The notes beneath the pieces were generated by a model. That model was not told the DNA's origin, ran no database searches, and saw only the letters and a list, made by a program, of their open reading frames with translations. From assembly GCA_947626175.1 (NCBI GenBank), contig CANQRE010000006.1:1-27229 (forward strand): a stretch of 27,229 bases of DNA, read 5' to 3'. Of this stretch, positions 7,323 through 15,716 are shown piece by piece (the first letter of the stretch is position 1; every line of letters starts with the position of its first letter). The DNA comes from an uncultured Clostridia bacterium (GTDB lineage: Bacteria > Bacillota > Clostridia > Christensenellales > UBA1242). Position numbers and translations under genes: made by a program.

Positions 7323-7880
7323 TTATGCTCTGGACATATATGATCCATCACGAGTGTCAATTCGAATTTTTTCGCCTTGATTGATGAAAAGTGGAACGTT
7401 CAAAACATATCCCGTTTCAAGCTTTGCAGGCTTTGTTGCGGCTTTTGTTGTGTCGCCCTGAATTCCTGGCTCGCAATCAACAATTTCAAGTTCAACAAAT
7501 GTTGGAGGATAAACAGCAAATGGAACGCCTTTGTATATATACATTGTTGCGTTCATGTTTTCAACCATAAAATTGAGTGCGTCCGCAACAGCATCACGGT
7601 TGAGCGGAATTTGCTCATATGTTTCAGTGTCCATGAAATAATACAAATCGCCATCGTTGTAAAGATAGGTCATTTCCTTTTTTTCAATCACAGCTGCTTG
7701 GAATTTGTCGGATGGGTTGAATGTAAGCTCCTTCACTTGCCCGGTCATAACGTTTTTGATTTTTGCGCGCACAAATGGAGAGCCTTTTCCTGGCTTTACA
7801 TGCAAAAAGTCAATAACTGTGTAAACCGCTCCGTCCATTTCAAAAGTTGTGCCTTTTCTAAATTCTCCTGCTGATACCAT
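7323..7880 (-). CDS. efp: Translation elongation factor P
   Basis: EF-P binds ribosomes stalled at polyproline stretches and stimulates peptide bond formation. The 185-residue product has the usual three-domain length, with the N-terminal KOW-like domain (MVSAGEFRKGTTFEMDGAVY) and the tip loop VKPGKGSPF, whose Lys32 is the residue modified in Bacillus-type EF-P. The C-terminal S1-like domain ends IRIDTRDGSYMSRA. The ATG at 7880 has AGGAG 7 bases upstream. It has its own promoter and terminator and stands before spoIIIA, as in Bacillus; efp is reported there to affect sporulation. Confidence 0.97.
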   Translation of the reverse strand: MVSAGEFRKGTTFEMDGAVYTVIDFLHVKPGKGSPFVRAKIKNVMTGQVKELTFNPSDKFQAAVIEKKEMTYLYNDGDLYYFMDTETYEQIPLNRDAVADALNFMVENMNATMYIYKGVPFAVYPPTFVELEIVDCEPGIQGDTTKAATKPAKLETGYVLNVPLFINQGEKIRIDTRDGSYMSRA

Positions 7881-7909
7881 GTTTTTTCTCCTATAAAAAT
7901 TTCTTTTTT

Positions 7910-7938
7910 ATTTTACATTCTTTATGCGGGTTTGTCAA
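7910..7938 (-). promoter_or_regulatory. Sigma-A-type promoter for efp
   Basis: Minus strand: consensus -35 TTGACA (7938-7933), 17-base spacer, -10 TAAAAT (7915-7910). The -35 overlaps the stop codon of the upstream nfo-like gene. The predicted start gives a short leader with the AGGAG site of efp. Strong match; no operator seen. Confidence 0.7.
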
Positions 7939-8813
7939 CCATTATTTGTTTTATTTGCCTTGAGAACTGAAAAATATGTTTTTTTCATTTCAATTGCATC
8001 TTCAGTTTGCTTTCCAGCTGATTCTGACAAAATTCGCGGGTGCAACTTAAGCTCAACAATCGCCTCGGCAAGCGGCTCAAATTCAGGGCCATATATGTTG
8101 TCATCAAAATTAAGATGACGGATTTCGCCCTTTTCGCCATATTGAATTTTTGAAAAATGAATATGGCAAATGTTTGTTTTGTCATAACCAATTTGCTCAA
8201 TTGACTTTGACAATATTTTTTTGAAATCATCTTTTGTTTTAAGTGCGCCGTGCATAAGTGCATTGATATGCCCAAAATCAAAAGTTGGAATGAGATGCGG
8301 ATTTGTTTTGCAAATTTCAAGCACTTCGTCAACAGTTCCAATTTGCATTTGTTTGCCCATTGTTTCAGGGCATAAATAAATTCCTTCCAAAAGGCCTTGC
8401 TCATCAAGAGAATTCACAAGAGCCGAAATTCTTTCCTTTGCCAAAAGAAAAGCCTGCTTTCTTTCAGCTTTGCCTGTTGAAGCTGGATGAAAAACAAGCC
8501 TGTCTGCTCCAAAAGCACGCAAAAATTTTATGCCAGTGACAATGTAGCCACATGATTTTCCAAAAAGAGTTTCATCTGGCGAAGCAAAGTTGATAAAATA
8601 TGGCGCATGGATTGAAAGTTTGATGCCATTTTTTTCAAATTCCTTTCCAATTGCTTGAGCAGTTGAAGTTGGCATGATATATCCCCGTCCAAAGGAATAT
8701 TCAAAGGCGTCAAGTCCCTTTTCCTTTGTCCATTTTCCACTTTCAATTGTTGCTTTGTGCCCTTCTGCAAAAAAGGATTCGCAGTTTCCAGAAGGACCGA
8801 AAAGTGTTTGCAT
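7935..8813 (-). CDS. Deoxyribonuclease IV-like TIM-barrel AP endonuclease
   Basis: A 292-residue member of the AP endonuclease family 2 (Nfo/EndoIV, xylose-isomerase-like TIM barrel), expected to cleave DNA at abasic sites using three metal ions. Nfo-like ligand positions are visible: His69 (SIHAPY), His109 (FHP), Glu150 (PETMGK), Asp179 and His182 (TFDFGH), His217/His219 (HIHFS), His233 and Glu264 (SES). It begins LFGPSGNCESFF, like the clostridial and archaeal-type branch rather than E. coli Nfo, so the exact substrate is inferred. The ATG at 8813 has AGGAG overlapping the truB stop. It appears to be the last gene of the rimP-nusA-infB-truB unit; Bacillus has ribF at this place. Confidence 0.85.
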   Translation of the reverse strand: MQTLFGPSGNCESFFAEGHKATIESGKWTKEKGLDAFEYSFGRGYIMPTSTAQAIGKEFEKNGIKLSIHAPYFINFASPDETLFGKSCGYIVTGIKFLRAFGADRLVFHPASTGKAERKQAFLLAKERISALVNSLDEQGLLEGIYLCPETMGKQMQIGTVDEVLEICKTNPHLIPTFDFGHINALMHGALKTKDDFKKILSKSIEQIGYDKTNICHIHFSKIQYGEKGEIRHLNFDDNIYGPEFEPLAEAIVELKLHPRILSESAGKQTEDAIEMKKTYFSVLKANKTNNG

Positions 8814-8821
8814 TTTTCTCC

Positions 8822-9661
8822 TTACACAAGCCTTAATATTAGTTTTAAGACGCCATTTTTGCTTTCGCCTATCCCCAAAAAGCTTGTTCCAAAAACTCTG
8901 TAAGTTCCATCAGCAAGCTTGACAGGAAGGCTTTGACCATTTAAGAGCTTTGTTTGGCATAGCTCATCTATTGCTGTTTTTGGATATGTGAAAAGTTTTT
9001 CCGGCAAAATTGGCTGTGCCTTTCCAGCTTTGATTTGCTCAAGCGTGAAGGCATCTTTCAACATAAAACCACCACATCTTGTGCGTTTTATGTCATAACA
9101 CACAGCACATGTTGAAAGTTTGGCTGCCATGTCACGACACAGCGCGCGGATATATGTTCCTGAGGAACAGTCAACTTCAAAGGTGAAAGTGTTTTGCTTG
9201 TCATTTTTTAAAAGCTTTATGCTTTTTATGTTCACTTGTTTTGGCAGCAAGTTTACGTCCTTTCCCTTCCTTGCAAGGTCATAGGCTTTTTGTCCACCAA
9301 TTTTTTTTGCACTGAAGACAGGCGGAACTTGCATTTGTTTGCCAACAAGCTGCGGGATAACCCTTTCAACATCTTGTTTTGTTATAACTTTGTCGTTTCG
9401 ATTTGTTATTTTGCTTTCAAGATCAAATGTGTCGGTTTCCTCGCCAAAAACAAATGTTGTTTGATATGTTTTGTCCTTGCCAAGGAAATAGTCAAAAAGC
9501 TTTGTGCATGAATCAAGAGCCACCACAAGCAGCCCCTCCGCTTCAACATCAAGTGTTCCAAGATGGCCTGCTTTTTTTGCGCCAAAAGCCTTTTTTACAA
9601 TGTTTACAACGCTGAATGACGAAATGTGCCTTGGCTTTGACACCAACACTATTGCATTCAT
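8822..9661 (-). CDS. truB: tRNA pseudouridine-55 synthase
   Basis: Makes pseudouridine 55 in the T-loop of tRNAs. The 279-residue product has VSKPRHISSFSVVNIVKKAF and the catalytic motif GHLGTLDVEAEGLL with Asp38. Most family members have proline after this Asp; here it is valine. Later family blocks are KTYQTTFVFGEETDTFD, QVPPVFSAKKIGGQKAYDLA and SSGTYIRALCRDMA. The C-terminus is a short divergent PUA-like region. The ATG at 9661 overlaps the nrnA stop as ATGA. Gene order rbfA-nrnA-truB is conserved. Confidence 0.96.
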   Translation of the reverse strand: MNAIVLVSKPRHISSFSVVNIVKKAFGAKKAGHLGTLDVEAEGLLVVALDSCTKLFDYFLGKDKTYQTTFVFGEETDTFDLESKITNRNDKVITKQDVERVIPQLVGKQMQVPPVFSAKKIGGQKAYDLARKGKDVNLLPKQVNIKSIKLLKNDKQNTFTFEVDCSSGTYIRALCRDMAAKLSTCAVCYDIKRTRCGGFMLKDAFTLEQIKAGKAQPILPEKLFTYPKTAIDELCQTKLLNGQSLPVKLADGTYRVFGTSFLGIGESKNGVLKLILRLV

Positions 9662-10614
9662 CTGTTTTCCTTTATGAGCTGGGCAATTTTTTCGACTATT
9701 GTTTTTTCATTGCCTTCAATCATTGCTCCGGCAGCTTGTGGATGACCGCCGCCACCAATCTTTTCGGCAATTTTGCGAACGTCATGCCCTATTTTTGCCC
9801 TAAGGGAAACACAAAACACATTTGCAGATTTTTGTTTGATAAGGCATGCGATGTTGATTGGATCAATTTCCAAAAGTTTGCTTGCGTAGCCCGGAAATTC
9901 ATTTAAAGAAATTCCTGCGTTTTTGAAATCACGAAGTGACAAATATGAAATGCAAACATCCTTATCAAAAATTTGCGTTCTTTCAAACATTTTGCATTCA
10001 GCCATTTTTGCACCATACGAAATTGTTCGCGTTGTTTGCTCAGCAACTTCGGCATTGTCTGCCCCGCTTTCAATAAGTTTTACGGCGTTTTTAAAGGTTT
10101 GGCTTGTCACATTTGAGTTTGTGAAGTTGTTTGTGTCGGAAATAAGCCCGCTATACAAATAGTTTGCTTCCGCCGCCATAACCTTTTTGCCCATGATTTC
10201 GATAAATTCCATGATAACTTCGCAGCAAGAACTGTATGAGCCATATGTAAGCTCAAAGGCAGTGTCATAATTTATGCCTTTGTGATGATCAAGCCTAACT
10301 GTGTTTGAGTGGTCTTTGAAATATGCCGCATACTTGCCAAGCCTATTTGCATCCGCGCAATCAACGCTTATCAAAAGGTCATATTCCTTTGGAGTTGTTG
10401 ATAAAAGCGATTTGTCATAAAATCTGGCGTCTATTTCGCTAAGCTCGCCATCAACAAACATTTCAACTTGTTTGTTCAAACGCTTTAAAAAATGACCGAG
10501 TGCATACATGCTTCCCAAACAATCGTGGTCATAATTTGTGTGAGCAAAAATTGCAATTGTTTTTGCTTCATGAATTCGCTCAATCACCTTTTGAAGTTTA
10601 TTCGTCAGATTCAT
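9658..10614 (-). CDS. nrnA: DHH/DHHA1 phosphoesterase, NrnA-like (oligoribonuclease / pAp phosphatase)
   Basis: Predicted manganese-dependent phosphodiesterase of the NrnA type, which in Bacillus degrades 2-5 nt RNAs and dephosphorylates pAp. The 318-residue product shows the DHH motifs: HTNYDHDCLGS (motif 1, with Tyr in place of the usual Pro), SVDCAD, RLDHHKG and SGLISDTNNF. The C-terminal DHHA1 domain carries GGGGHPQAAGA. I use the ATG at 10614 (MNLTNKLQ) because AAGG lies 8 bases before it; ATG 10620 and GTG 10623 are also possible. Its start lies inside the end of rbfA, so translation is coupled. It fits the usual place between rbfA and truB. Confidence 0.9.
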   Translation of the reverse strand: MNLTNKLQKVIERIHEAKTIAIFAHTNYDHDCLGSMYALGHFLKRLNKQVEMFVDGELSEIDARFYDKSLLSTTPKEYDLLISVDCADANRLGKYAAYFKDHSNTVRLDHHKGINYDTAFELTYGSYSSCCEVIMEFIEIMGKKVMAAEANYLYSGLISDTNNFTNSNVTSQTFKNAVKLIESGADNAEVAEQTTRTISYGAKMAECKMFERTQIFDKDVCISYLSLRDFKNAGISLNEFPGYASKLLEIDPINIACLIKQKSANVFCVSLRAKIGHDVRKIAEKIGGGGHPQAAGAMIEGNEKTIVEKIAQLIKENR

Positions 10615-10978
10615 CTTCATCACCTTCTTTTTTTGGAATATCCAAGCCCTTTAATATTTGTTCAATTCGTATGGCGTTTTGCATGTTTTTGTCAAAAACA
10701 AAGTCAAGTTTTGGAACAAACGGCATGTCAATCATTTTTGCAAGCGTGTTTTTGATGTAGCCTTCCGATTTTTTAAGCACCCTGATCACTTCAGGTGCTT
10801 TTTCATAACTTCCGTCAGTTATTGCAATTTTCACCTTTGCAAACCTGAAATCTGGCGTGACCTTGACTTCGCTAACCCCAACAAAGGAATTTATTCGTGG
10901 GTCATTCATTTGATTTGATATTATTTCTTGCAATGCTTTTTGAAGTGTTGAAGAAGCTCGCTCTGTTCTGTTTGACAT
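10598..10978 (-). CDS. rbfA: Ribosome-binding factor A
   Basis: Small KH-fold protein that binds the immature 30S subunit and helps 16S rRNA 5' end maturation. The 126-residue product begins MSNRTERASSTLQKALQEII and contains NDPRINSFVGVSEVKVTPDF, FAKVKIAI and a final PKLDFVFDKNMQNAIRIEQI segment before an acidic tail. The length is typical. The ATG at 10978 has GGGGG 6 bases upstream, right after infB. The Bacillus gene ylxP, between infB and rbfA there, is absent. Confidence 0.95.
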   Translation of the reverse strand: MSNRTERASSTLQKALQEIISNQMNDPRINSFVGVSEVKVTPDFRFAKVKIAITDGSYEKAPEVIRVLKKSEGYIKNTLAKMIDMPFVPKLDFVFDKNMQNAIRIEQILKGLDIPKKEGDEDESDE

Positions 10979-10981
10979 CTT

Positions 10982-13441
10982 TTACCCCCGATCCACTGCA
11001 ACATTTACATAAAAATCAATTGTGTCGTTTTCCTTGAAGTCCAAATTATCTTTGAGTTTTATGCCGCATTCATATCCTTTTGCAACATCGGATTTTTCAT
11101 CTTTTAAAATTTTCAAGCTTTCAACTGTTGTTGAGCCAATTTCTTCGCCTGAGCGCATAACTTTTGCAATGCAACCGCGAGTTACTTTGCCATCTTTCAC
11201 CATACATCCTGCAACTTTGCCGGCGGTTGAAAGTTTGAACACAACCCTGATTTCTGCCGAGCCAATCAAAACTTGTTCATATTTGATTGACTTTAGTCCA
11301 TTTATAACCCTTGTTATGTCGTCAACAACTTCATATATGATTTTGTATTCCTTGATTTCAACCTTTTCTCTGTCAGCAAGAATTTTTGCCTTGCCTGAAG
11401 CTTTTAGATTGAATGAAATTATGATTGATTTTGTTGTTTGAGCAAGTTCAACATCACTTTCTGTCACAGGACCTGGAGCAGAATGAACAATGTTGACTTT
11501 GGCTTCTTCATTTGAAATTGGGCCTATTGTTGCGCATAGCGCTTCAACTGAGCCTTGTGTGTCCGCCTTTATGATGATGTTAAGGTTTTTCAGTGTTCCT
11601 TCATGCACTTTGCTCATAAAGCTGTCAAGGCTTACTCCCGAGGTTTTGAGAGCTTTTTCCTTTTTGATTTTGTCAATACGCTCTTGAATAACCTGTTTTG
11701 ACATGCTTTCGCTCACAACATAAAATTCATCGCCTGACGAAGGGACTTCATAAAATCCCAAAACTGAAATTGGAGTTGATGGAAGGGCTTGTTTAACGCT
11801 TTTTCCGTGTTCATCAAACATTGCCTTCACCTTTCCATATGTTAGCCCTGCCAAAAAGCTGTCGCCAACCTTTAATGTTCCATTTTGAACAAGCACAGTT
11901 GCCACTGGCCCGCGATTTTTGTCAAGCTCAGCTTCCAATATAACACCAGTTGCTGCTCTGTTTGGATTTGCTTTGAGTTCTTCCATTTCGCTTACAAGCA
12001 AAATCATGCTCTTAAGTTCATCAAGCCCTTGACCAGTTTTTGCCGAAATTGGAACAATCACTGTGTTTCCACCCCATTCTTCAGGCAAAATGTCATATTC
12101 AGTGAGTTGCTGTTTGACCTTTTCAACATTTGCTTCAGGCTTGTCAATTTTGTTTATTGCAACAATCATTGGAACGCCTGCTGCTTTGATGTGATTGATT
12201 GCTTCAACCGTTTGTGGCATGATTCCATCATCGGCCGCAACAACCAAAATTGCAATGTCTGTGGCCTTGGCTCCTCTTGCACGCATTTGTGTGAACGCTG
12301 CGTGGCCTGGAGTGTCTATAAACGTGATTTTTTCGTTGTTGAATGTGATTTGATATGCCCCAATCTTTTGAGTTATGCCGCCTGCTTCACTTGAAACAAC
12401 ATTGCTCTTTCTGAACGCATCCAAAAGGCTTGTTTTTCCATGGTCAACGTGTCCCATAACAGTGACAATTGGTGGGCGTTTTTTGAGAAGTTTTTCATCC
12501 TCATCTTTTCTTTCATCAATAAGTTTTTCTTCCATTGTTTTGCTTGGCTTAAGTTCACATGTGATGCCAAATTCGCTGCACACAAGTTCAGCCGTGTCAA
12601 AATCTATTGATGAGTTGATGGTTGCCATAATGCCAAGGATCATCAATTTTTTAACAAGTTCAACAACAGGCTTTCCTGTTTTTTCACTAAGGTCCTTGAC
12701 AGATATTTCGTTGTTTGTCAAAACAATGTGCGTAACTTTTGGAGCTATGGCGGTTTCTTGCTTTTTCTTGTTTTTCCCCGAAAGCTTTCTTGAGCCCATT
12801 GTGGTTTCTTCAAAACCGTTTTCGCTCATTGTGATTATGCTTTTTCGATTGTCCATGCCCTTTCGTTGTGCTGGGCGTGATTTTTCCTCAATCAAATTCT
12901 TTTTTGGAGATTTGTTTTTGTTGCCAAAGTTTCGTTCAGGACTTACAAACATCATTTCAGGCTCTGGCGCAAAAGAGCGGAAATTGTTGACTTTGGTCGA
13001 AACAAAATTTGTGCCTTTTTGCCCTTGTTTGTTTGCAAAATTTGGCTTTTTGTTTTGATCAAAATTGTGATGAGCGCCGTTTTGAGGCTTTGTGGCATCT
13101 CTTTTGCGGAAATCTTGACCATTTTGACGAGAGAAATTGCCATTTGGCTTGTTGGAGTCAAAACGCTTGAATGAATTTTGCTGTTCTGGCTTTGTTGGCT
13201 GCGTGGCTTGCTTTGCTTCGGCCTTTGTTTCAATTTCCTGACTTACGACTTGTTTTTCTTCCACTTTTTCTTGTTTTACTGCTGGCTTTTGCTCAGATAT
13301 CTTTTTAAAATTTTGAGCAAGTGCGGCAAATTCGTCAAGCTGATTTTTTAAGGCACGCAAAGAACGAAGCGACTCCAAGATTGTCCCTTCTTTTTGCAAG
13401 TTGTGAATTGTTTTGAGATTGTTAAGTCCTTGATTTGCCAA
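10982..13441 (-). CDS. infB: Translation initiation factor IF-2
   Basis: GTPase that brings fMet-tRNA to the 30S subunit and promotes subunit joining. The 819-residue product has a long low-complexity N-terminal arm rich in Gln, Asn, Lys and Phe (about residues 50-230) and the IF2 N domain (ISVKDLSEKTGKPVVELVKK, near 246-265). The G domain follows with GHVDHGKT (330-337), DTPGH (376-380) and NKID (430-433). Domains II, III and the fMet-tRNA-binding C2 complete it. The start is a TTG at 13441 with AGGAG about 7 bases upstream; no nearby ATG fits. It lies between ylxQ and rbfA as in most Firmicutes. A second internal start for a short form, known in some bacteria, was not evident. Confidence 0.97.
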   Translation of the reverse strand: MANQGLNNLKTIHNLQKEGTILESLRSLRALKNQLDEFAALAQNFKKISEQKPAVKQEKVEEKQVVSQEIETKAEAKQATQPTKPEQQNSFKRFDSNKPNGNFSRQNGQDFRKRDATKPQNGAHHNFDQNKKPNFANKQGQKGTNFVSTKVNNFRSFAPEPEMMFVSPERNFGNKNKSPKKNLIEEKSRPAQRKGMDNRKSIITMSENGFEETTMGSRKLSGKNKKKQETAIAPKVTHIVLTNNEISVKDLSEKTGKPVVELVKKLMILGIMATINSSIDFDTAELVCSEFGITCELKPSKTMEEKLIDERKDEDEKLLKKRPPIVTVMGHVDHGKTSLLDAFRKSNVVSSEAGGITQKIGAYQITFNNEKITFIDTPGHAAFTQMRARGAKATDIAILVVAADDGIMPQTVEAINHIKAAGVPMIVAINKIDKPEANVEKVKQQLTEYDILPEEWGGNTVIVPISAKTGQGLDELKSMILLVSEMEELKANPNRAATGVILEAELDKNRGPVATVLVQNGTLKVGDSFLAGLTYGKVKAMFDEHGKSVKQALPSTPISVLGFYEVPSSGDEFYVVSESMSKQVIQERIDKIKKEKALKTSGVSLDSFMSKVHEGTLKNLNIIIKADTQGSVEALCATIGPISNEEAKVNIVHSAPGPVTESDVELAQTTKSIIISFNLKASGKAKILADREKVEIKEYKIIYEVVDDITRVINGLKSIKYEQVLIGSAEIRVVFKLSTAGKVAGCMVKDGKVTRGCIAKVMRSGEEIGSTTVESLKILKDEKSDVAKGYECGIKLKDNLDFKENDTIDFYVNVAVDRG

Positions 13442-13443
13442 AT

Positions 13444-13731
13444 TTATTCTCCTTTGATTTGTTTTTTTATTTCTTCACTTATTCCTTTGTTTTTTATGCC
13501 AATGATTTTGTATGTTTTGTCGTTCATTTCTCCAAGCCCGTTTACAATCAATCCTTCAACCCCTTTTTCAGTGAGTTTTTTAAAAACTTTTTGTGAACTT
13601 TTTTGGGCAGTTGAATCAAGCAAAACAAGATATAACTTTTTGTCATAATCGCTTAGGGCATCGCTGCCCTGAACCACATATCCGGCTTTGAGAGCAATTG
13701 AAATATATGCTGCTAATTTTGAGTTTTGCAC
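13444..13731 (-). CDS. L7Ae/L30e-like ribosomal protein YlxQ
   Basis: A 95-residue member of the L7Ae/L30e/S12e RNA-binding family, the YlxQ type encoded between ylxR and infB in Firmicutes and probably binding K-turn-like RNA. Seen: AAYISIALKAGYVVQGSDAL at the N-terminus, then the LYLVLLDSTAQKSSQKVF strand-helix unit. The start is GTG at 13731, with AGGAG about 11 bases upstream and 19 bases of overlap with ylxR; no ATG precedes the conserved start of the domain. The gene ends 2 bases before infB. Confidence 0.85.
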   Translation of the reverse strand: MQNSKLAAYISIALKAGYVVQGSDALSDYDKKLYLVLLDSTAQKSSQKVFKKLTEKGVEGLIVNGLGEMNDKTYKIIGIKNKGISEEIKKQIKGE

Positions 13732-13979
13732 TTTTTTTCCAACTCCTCATAAATTTCGTTAGGCACCAAACATTTGAAGGCTTTGTTTAAGGCTTTTGTT
13801 TTTTTAAGTTTTTGATGGCACTCACTGTTTTTGCAAACATAAGCACCCCTTCCGCCCATTTTTCCTGTGGTGTCAACGCAAAAAGTGGAATCATTGCTTT
13901 TGACAACTCGAACAAGATCACGCTTTTCAAACATTTGATGACAAACAATGCACATCCTTTGCGGATAGGTTTTATTCAT
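13713..13979 (-). CDS. YlxR family RNA-binding protein (DUF448)
   Basis: Small basic protein of the YlxR family, encoded after nusA in most Firmicutes; the family is proposed to bind nucleic acid and has been linked to RNase P. The 88-residue product has YPQRMCIVCHQMFEKRDLVR with paired cysteines and the signature GKMGGRGAYVCKNSECHQK. I chose the ATG at 13979 (MNKTYPQR), with AGGAG 9 bases upstream. A longer frame from 14042 only reads nusA sequence. It overlaps the end of nusA by 8 bases. Confidence 0.9.
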   Translation of the reverse strand: MNKTYPQRMCIVCHQMFEKRDLVRVVKSNDSTFCVDTTGKMGGRGAYVCKNSECHQKLKKTKALNKAFKCLVPNEIYEELEKKCKTQN

Positions 13980-15135
13980 TTCCTTCATCTCCTGAAACTT
14001 CTTCAAGGTCATCAAATGATTCAAATGATCCATCGTCTTCAAGCTCAGTTAGTTCATATTCAACTTCCTTTGGCTCAGTTTGAGGAGCAGCTGATGAAGA
14101 AGCGCTTTCGCTTTTTACTTCAATCTTCCAGCCAGTGAGCCTTGCGGCAAGCCTTACATTTTGTCCGCTTTTGCCAATTGCAAGTGAAAGCTTGTCGTCA
14201 GGAACAATAACTCTTGAAGCCAAAAGGCTTTCATTTGTTTCAACGCTTAAAACTTTTGCTGGAGAAAGTGCGCGGGCAATATATTCAAGTGGGTCGTCGC
14301 TATAAAGAATAAGGTCAACCTTTTCCCCATTAAGCTCAGACACGATTGTGTTGATTCTTATGCCATGATTTCCAACGCAGCTTCCAATTGGGTCGATGTT
14401 TGGCTTTTCAGTGTATACAGCCACTTTGCATCGGCTTCCTGGATCACGAGCAATGTTTTTGATTTTGACATCGCCGCTTGCAATTTCAGGTATTTCAAGT
14501 TCAAACACTTTTCTGACAAAACCAATGTTGCTTCGGGTAACTTGAACTTGTGGGCCGTGGAAGGAATCCTTGATTCGCTTTACATACACCTTTATTCTTT
14601 GTCCAACTTCATATTTTTCGCCTGGGATTTGGTCATTTGGAAGCATGATCCCTTCAACATGTGAGCCGCTGATTTGGACATACACTGTTCCATTGTCAAT
14701 ACGGCGAACAACTGTTGTCAAAAGCTCGTCTTCCTTTTCGGAAATTTCGCTTGCAGCCATTTCCCTTTCCATTTCCTTTAGGCGCTGCATAACAACTTGC
14801 TTTGCAGTTTGTGCAGCAATTCTTCCAAAATCCTTGGTTGATTCCTCAGTGACAACTTGGTCGCCAAGTTTGTAGGATTTTTTGATGAGTTTTGCTTCTT
14901 CCAAAGAGATTTCTTTGTCAGGATCAGTCACTTCACTTACAACTGTTTTGTAAGAATAAATTCTGATCGTGCTTTTTTCAGGTGAAAGTTTCACGCTTGC
15001 ACTTTTGGCTTCGCCATACATTTTTTTGTAAGCCGATGTAAGAGCAAATTCAAGCGCTTCAATAAATTTTTCCTTGTTGATTTTCTTTTCGGTTTCCAAG
15101 TCATCAAGAGCTTGGAAAAAGTCTTTGTTAATCAT
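13972..15135 (-). CDS. nusA: Transcription termination/antitermination factor NusA
   Basis: Binds RNA polymerase and nascent RNA, affecting pausing, termination and antitermination. The 387-residue product has the N-terminal polymerase-binding domain (about residues 1-130, INKDFFQALDDLETEKKINK), an S1 domain (about 135-200) and two KH domains (about 200-345). Visible KH blocks are DPIGSCVGNHGIRINTIVSE and PDDKLSLAIGKSGQNVRLAA. The C-terminal 40 residues form a Ser/Glu/Asp-rich tail. There are no acidic repeat domains like those of E. coli, which is normal in Firmicutes. The ATG at 15135 has AGGAG in good position. It follows rimP by 11 bases. Confidence 0.97.
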   Translation of the reverse strand: MINKDFFQALDDLETEKKINKEKFIEALEFALTSAYKKMYGEAKSASVKLSPEKSTIRIYSYKTVVSEVTDPDKEISLEEAKLIKKSYKLGDQVVTEESTKDFGRIAAQTAKQVVMQRLKEMEREMAASEISEKEDELLTTVVRRIDNGTVYVQISGSHVEGIMLPNDQIPGEKYEVGQRIKVYVKRIKDSFHGPQVQVTRSNIGFVRKVFELEIPEIASGDVKIKNIARDPGSRCKVAVYTEKPNIDPIGSCVGNHGIRINTIVSELNGEKVDLILYSDDPLEYIARALSPAKVLSVETNESLLASRVIVPDDKLSLAIGKSGQNVRLAARLTGWKIEVKSESASSSAAPQTEPKEVEYELTELEDDGSFESFDDLEEVSGDEGNE

Positions 15136-15146
15136 GTTTTTCTCCT

Positions 15147-15605
15147 TTAAAATTTTATAATCGGCACAATGTGCGCAATCAAGCTTTTTGAAAATTTTTG
15201 ACTTTGTCCGTTGATTTCAAGTTCAACCATTTCATTTGAAAAGGATTTCAAAATTCCAGCAAATTTCTTTTTGCCATCAAGTTTTTTGAAAAGTGTTAGC
15301 TCAACTTCCTTTCCCTGATTACGCAAAAAGTCGCGTTCGGTTTTGATTGGTCGGTCAAGCCCTGGACTTGAAACTGACAAAATGTAAGGTTTGTCATCAG
15401 TTGGATTTAGCTCATCAAGAATTGGATCAATGAGTTTTGTCACCTTTTCACAATCATCAATTGTGACACCTTTTTCACAATCGATTGTCAAGAGCAGCGT
15501 CATTTCGCCATTTTCTTTTTGATATGTTACTTCCAAAAGTTCATATCCCTGTTTTTCAATCACGGGCCTTAGATTTTGCTCGCAAAGTTCTTTGACTTTT
15601 GCCAA
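15147..15605 (-). CDS. rimP: Ribosome maturation factor RimP
   Basis: Helps assemble the 30S subunit at the central pseudoknot and S12 stage. The 152-residue product has CEQNLRPVIEKQGYELLEVT, VTIDDCEKVTKLIDPILDEL and YILSVSSPGLDRPIKTERDF, all diagnostic of the RimP N-terminal domain. A C-terminal SH3-like domain follows (EVELTLFKKLDGKKKFAGIL). The start is TTG at 15605, with GGAGG 5 bases upstream. First gene of the nusA operon, with its own promoter and a strong hairpin in the leader. Confidence 0.95.
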   Translation of the reverse strand: MAKVKELCEQNLRPVIEKQGYELLEVTYQKENGEMTLLLTIDCEKGVTIDDCEKVTKLIDPILDELNPTDDKPYILSVSSPGLDRPIKTERDFLRNQGKEVELTLFKKLDGKKKFAGILKSFSNEMVELEINGQSQKFSKSLIAHIVPIIKF

Positions 15606-15625
15606 TTTTGCCTCCTTCTACAAAT

Positions 15626-15649
15626 GAAGTGGGCATCACTGCCCACTTC
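15626..15649 (-). promoter_or_regulatory. Perfect 10-bp hairpin in the rimP-nusA leader
   Basis: Minus strand: GAAGTGGGCA, loop GTGA, TGCCCACTTC. It lies after the predicted transcription start (about 15663) and ends about 8 bases before the AGGAGG of rimP. No T-run follows on either strand (minus continues ATTTGTAG), so it is not a normal intrinsic terminator. A GNRA tetraloop (GTGA) closes the stem. It could be an mRNA stabiliser or a protein-binding site controlling rimP-nusA; function is inferred. Confidence 0.6.
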
Positions 15650-15669
15650 CAAAATTTCTAGTCAACTTT

Positions 15670-15698
15670 AATATATCATATTATAAACATTTTTGCAA
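15670..15698 (-). promoter_or_regulatory. Sigma-A-type promoter for the rimP-nusA-infB operon
   Basis: Minus strand: -35 TTGCAA (15698-15693), 17-base spacer, -10 TATATT (15675-15670) with extended -10 TGA. It lies in the 111-base gap after the PolC-derived gene. A second TATAAT-like hexamer lies inside the spacer without a good -35 at the right distance. Confidence 0.65.
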
Positions 15699-15716
15699 GG
15701 AATTTTCAGACATTTT

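Noticed and set aside
7377..7874. Plus-strand open frame of 165 codons opposite efp
   Set aside because: Exact shadow of the highly conserved EF-P gene, with Cys/Asn/His-rich translation typical of antisense reading.
12375..13058. Plus-strand open frame of 227 codons
   Set aside because: Lies wholly antisense to infB; it has no ribosome site and a composition expected from the reverse of a Lys/Gln-rich region.
15626..15649. rimP leader hairpin as terminator of the frr-rseP unit
   Set aside because: Strong stem, but no T-run on either strand, and it lies downstream of a good promoter, so a leader element fits better.
15606..15716. Search for a polymerase or PHP remnant after the PolC-derived gene
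   Set aside because: The gap holds only a promoter, a hairpin and the rimP ribosome site; no PolC-like residues in any frame.
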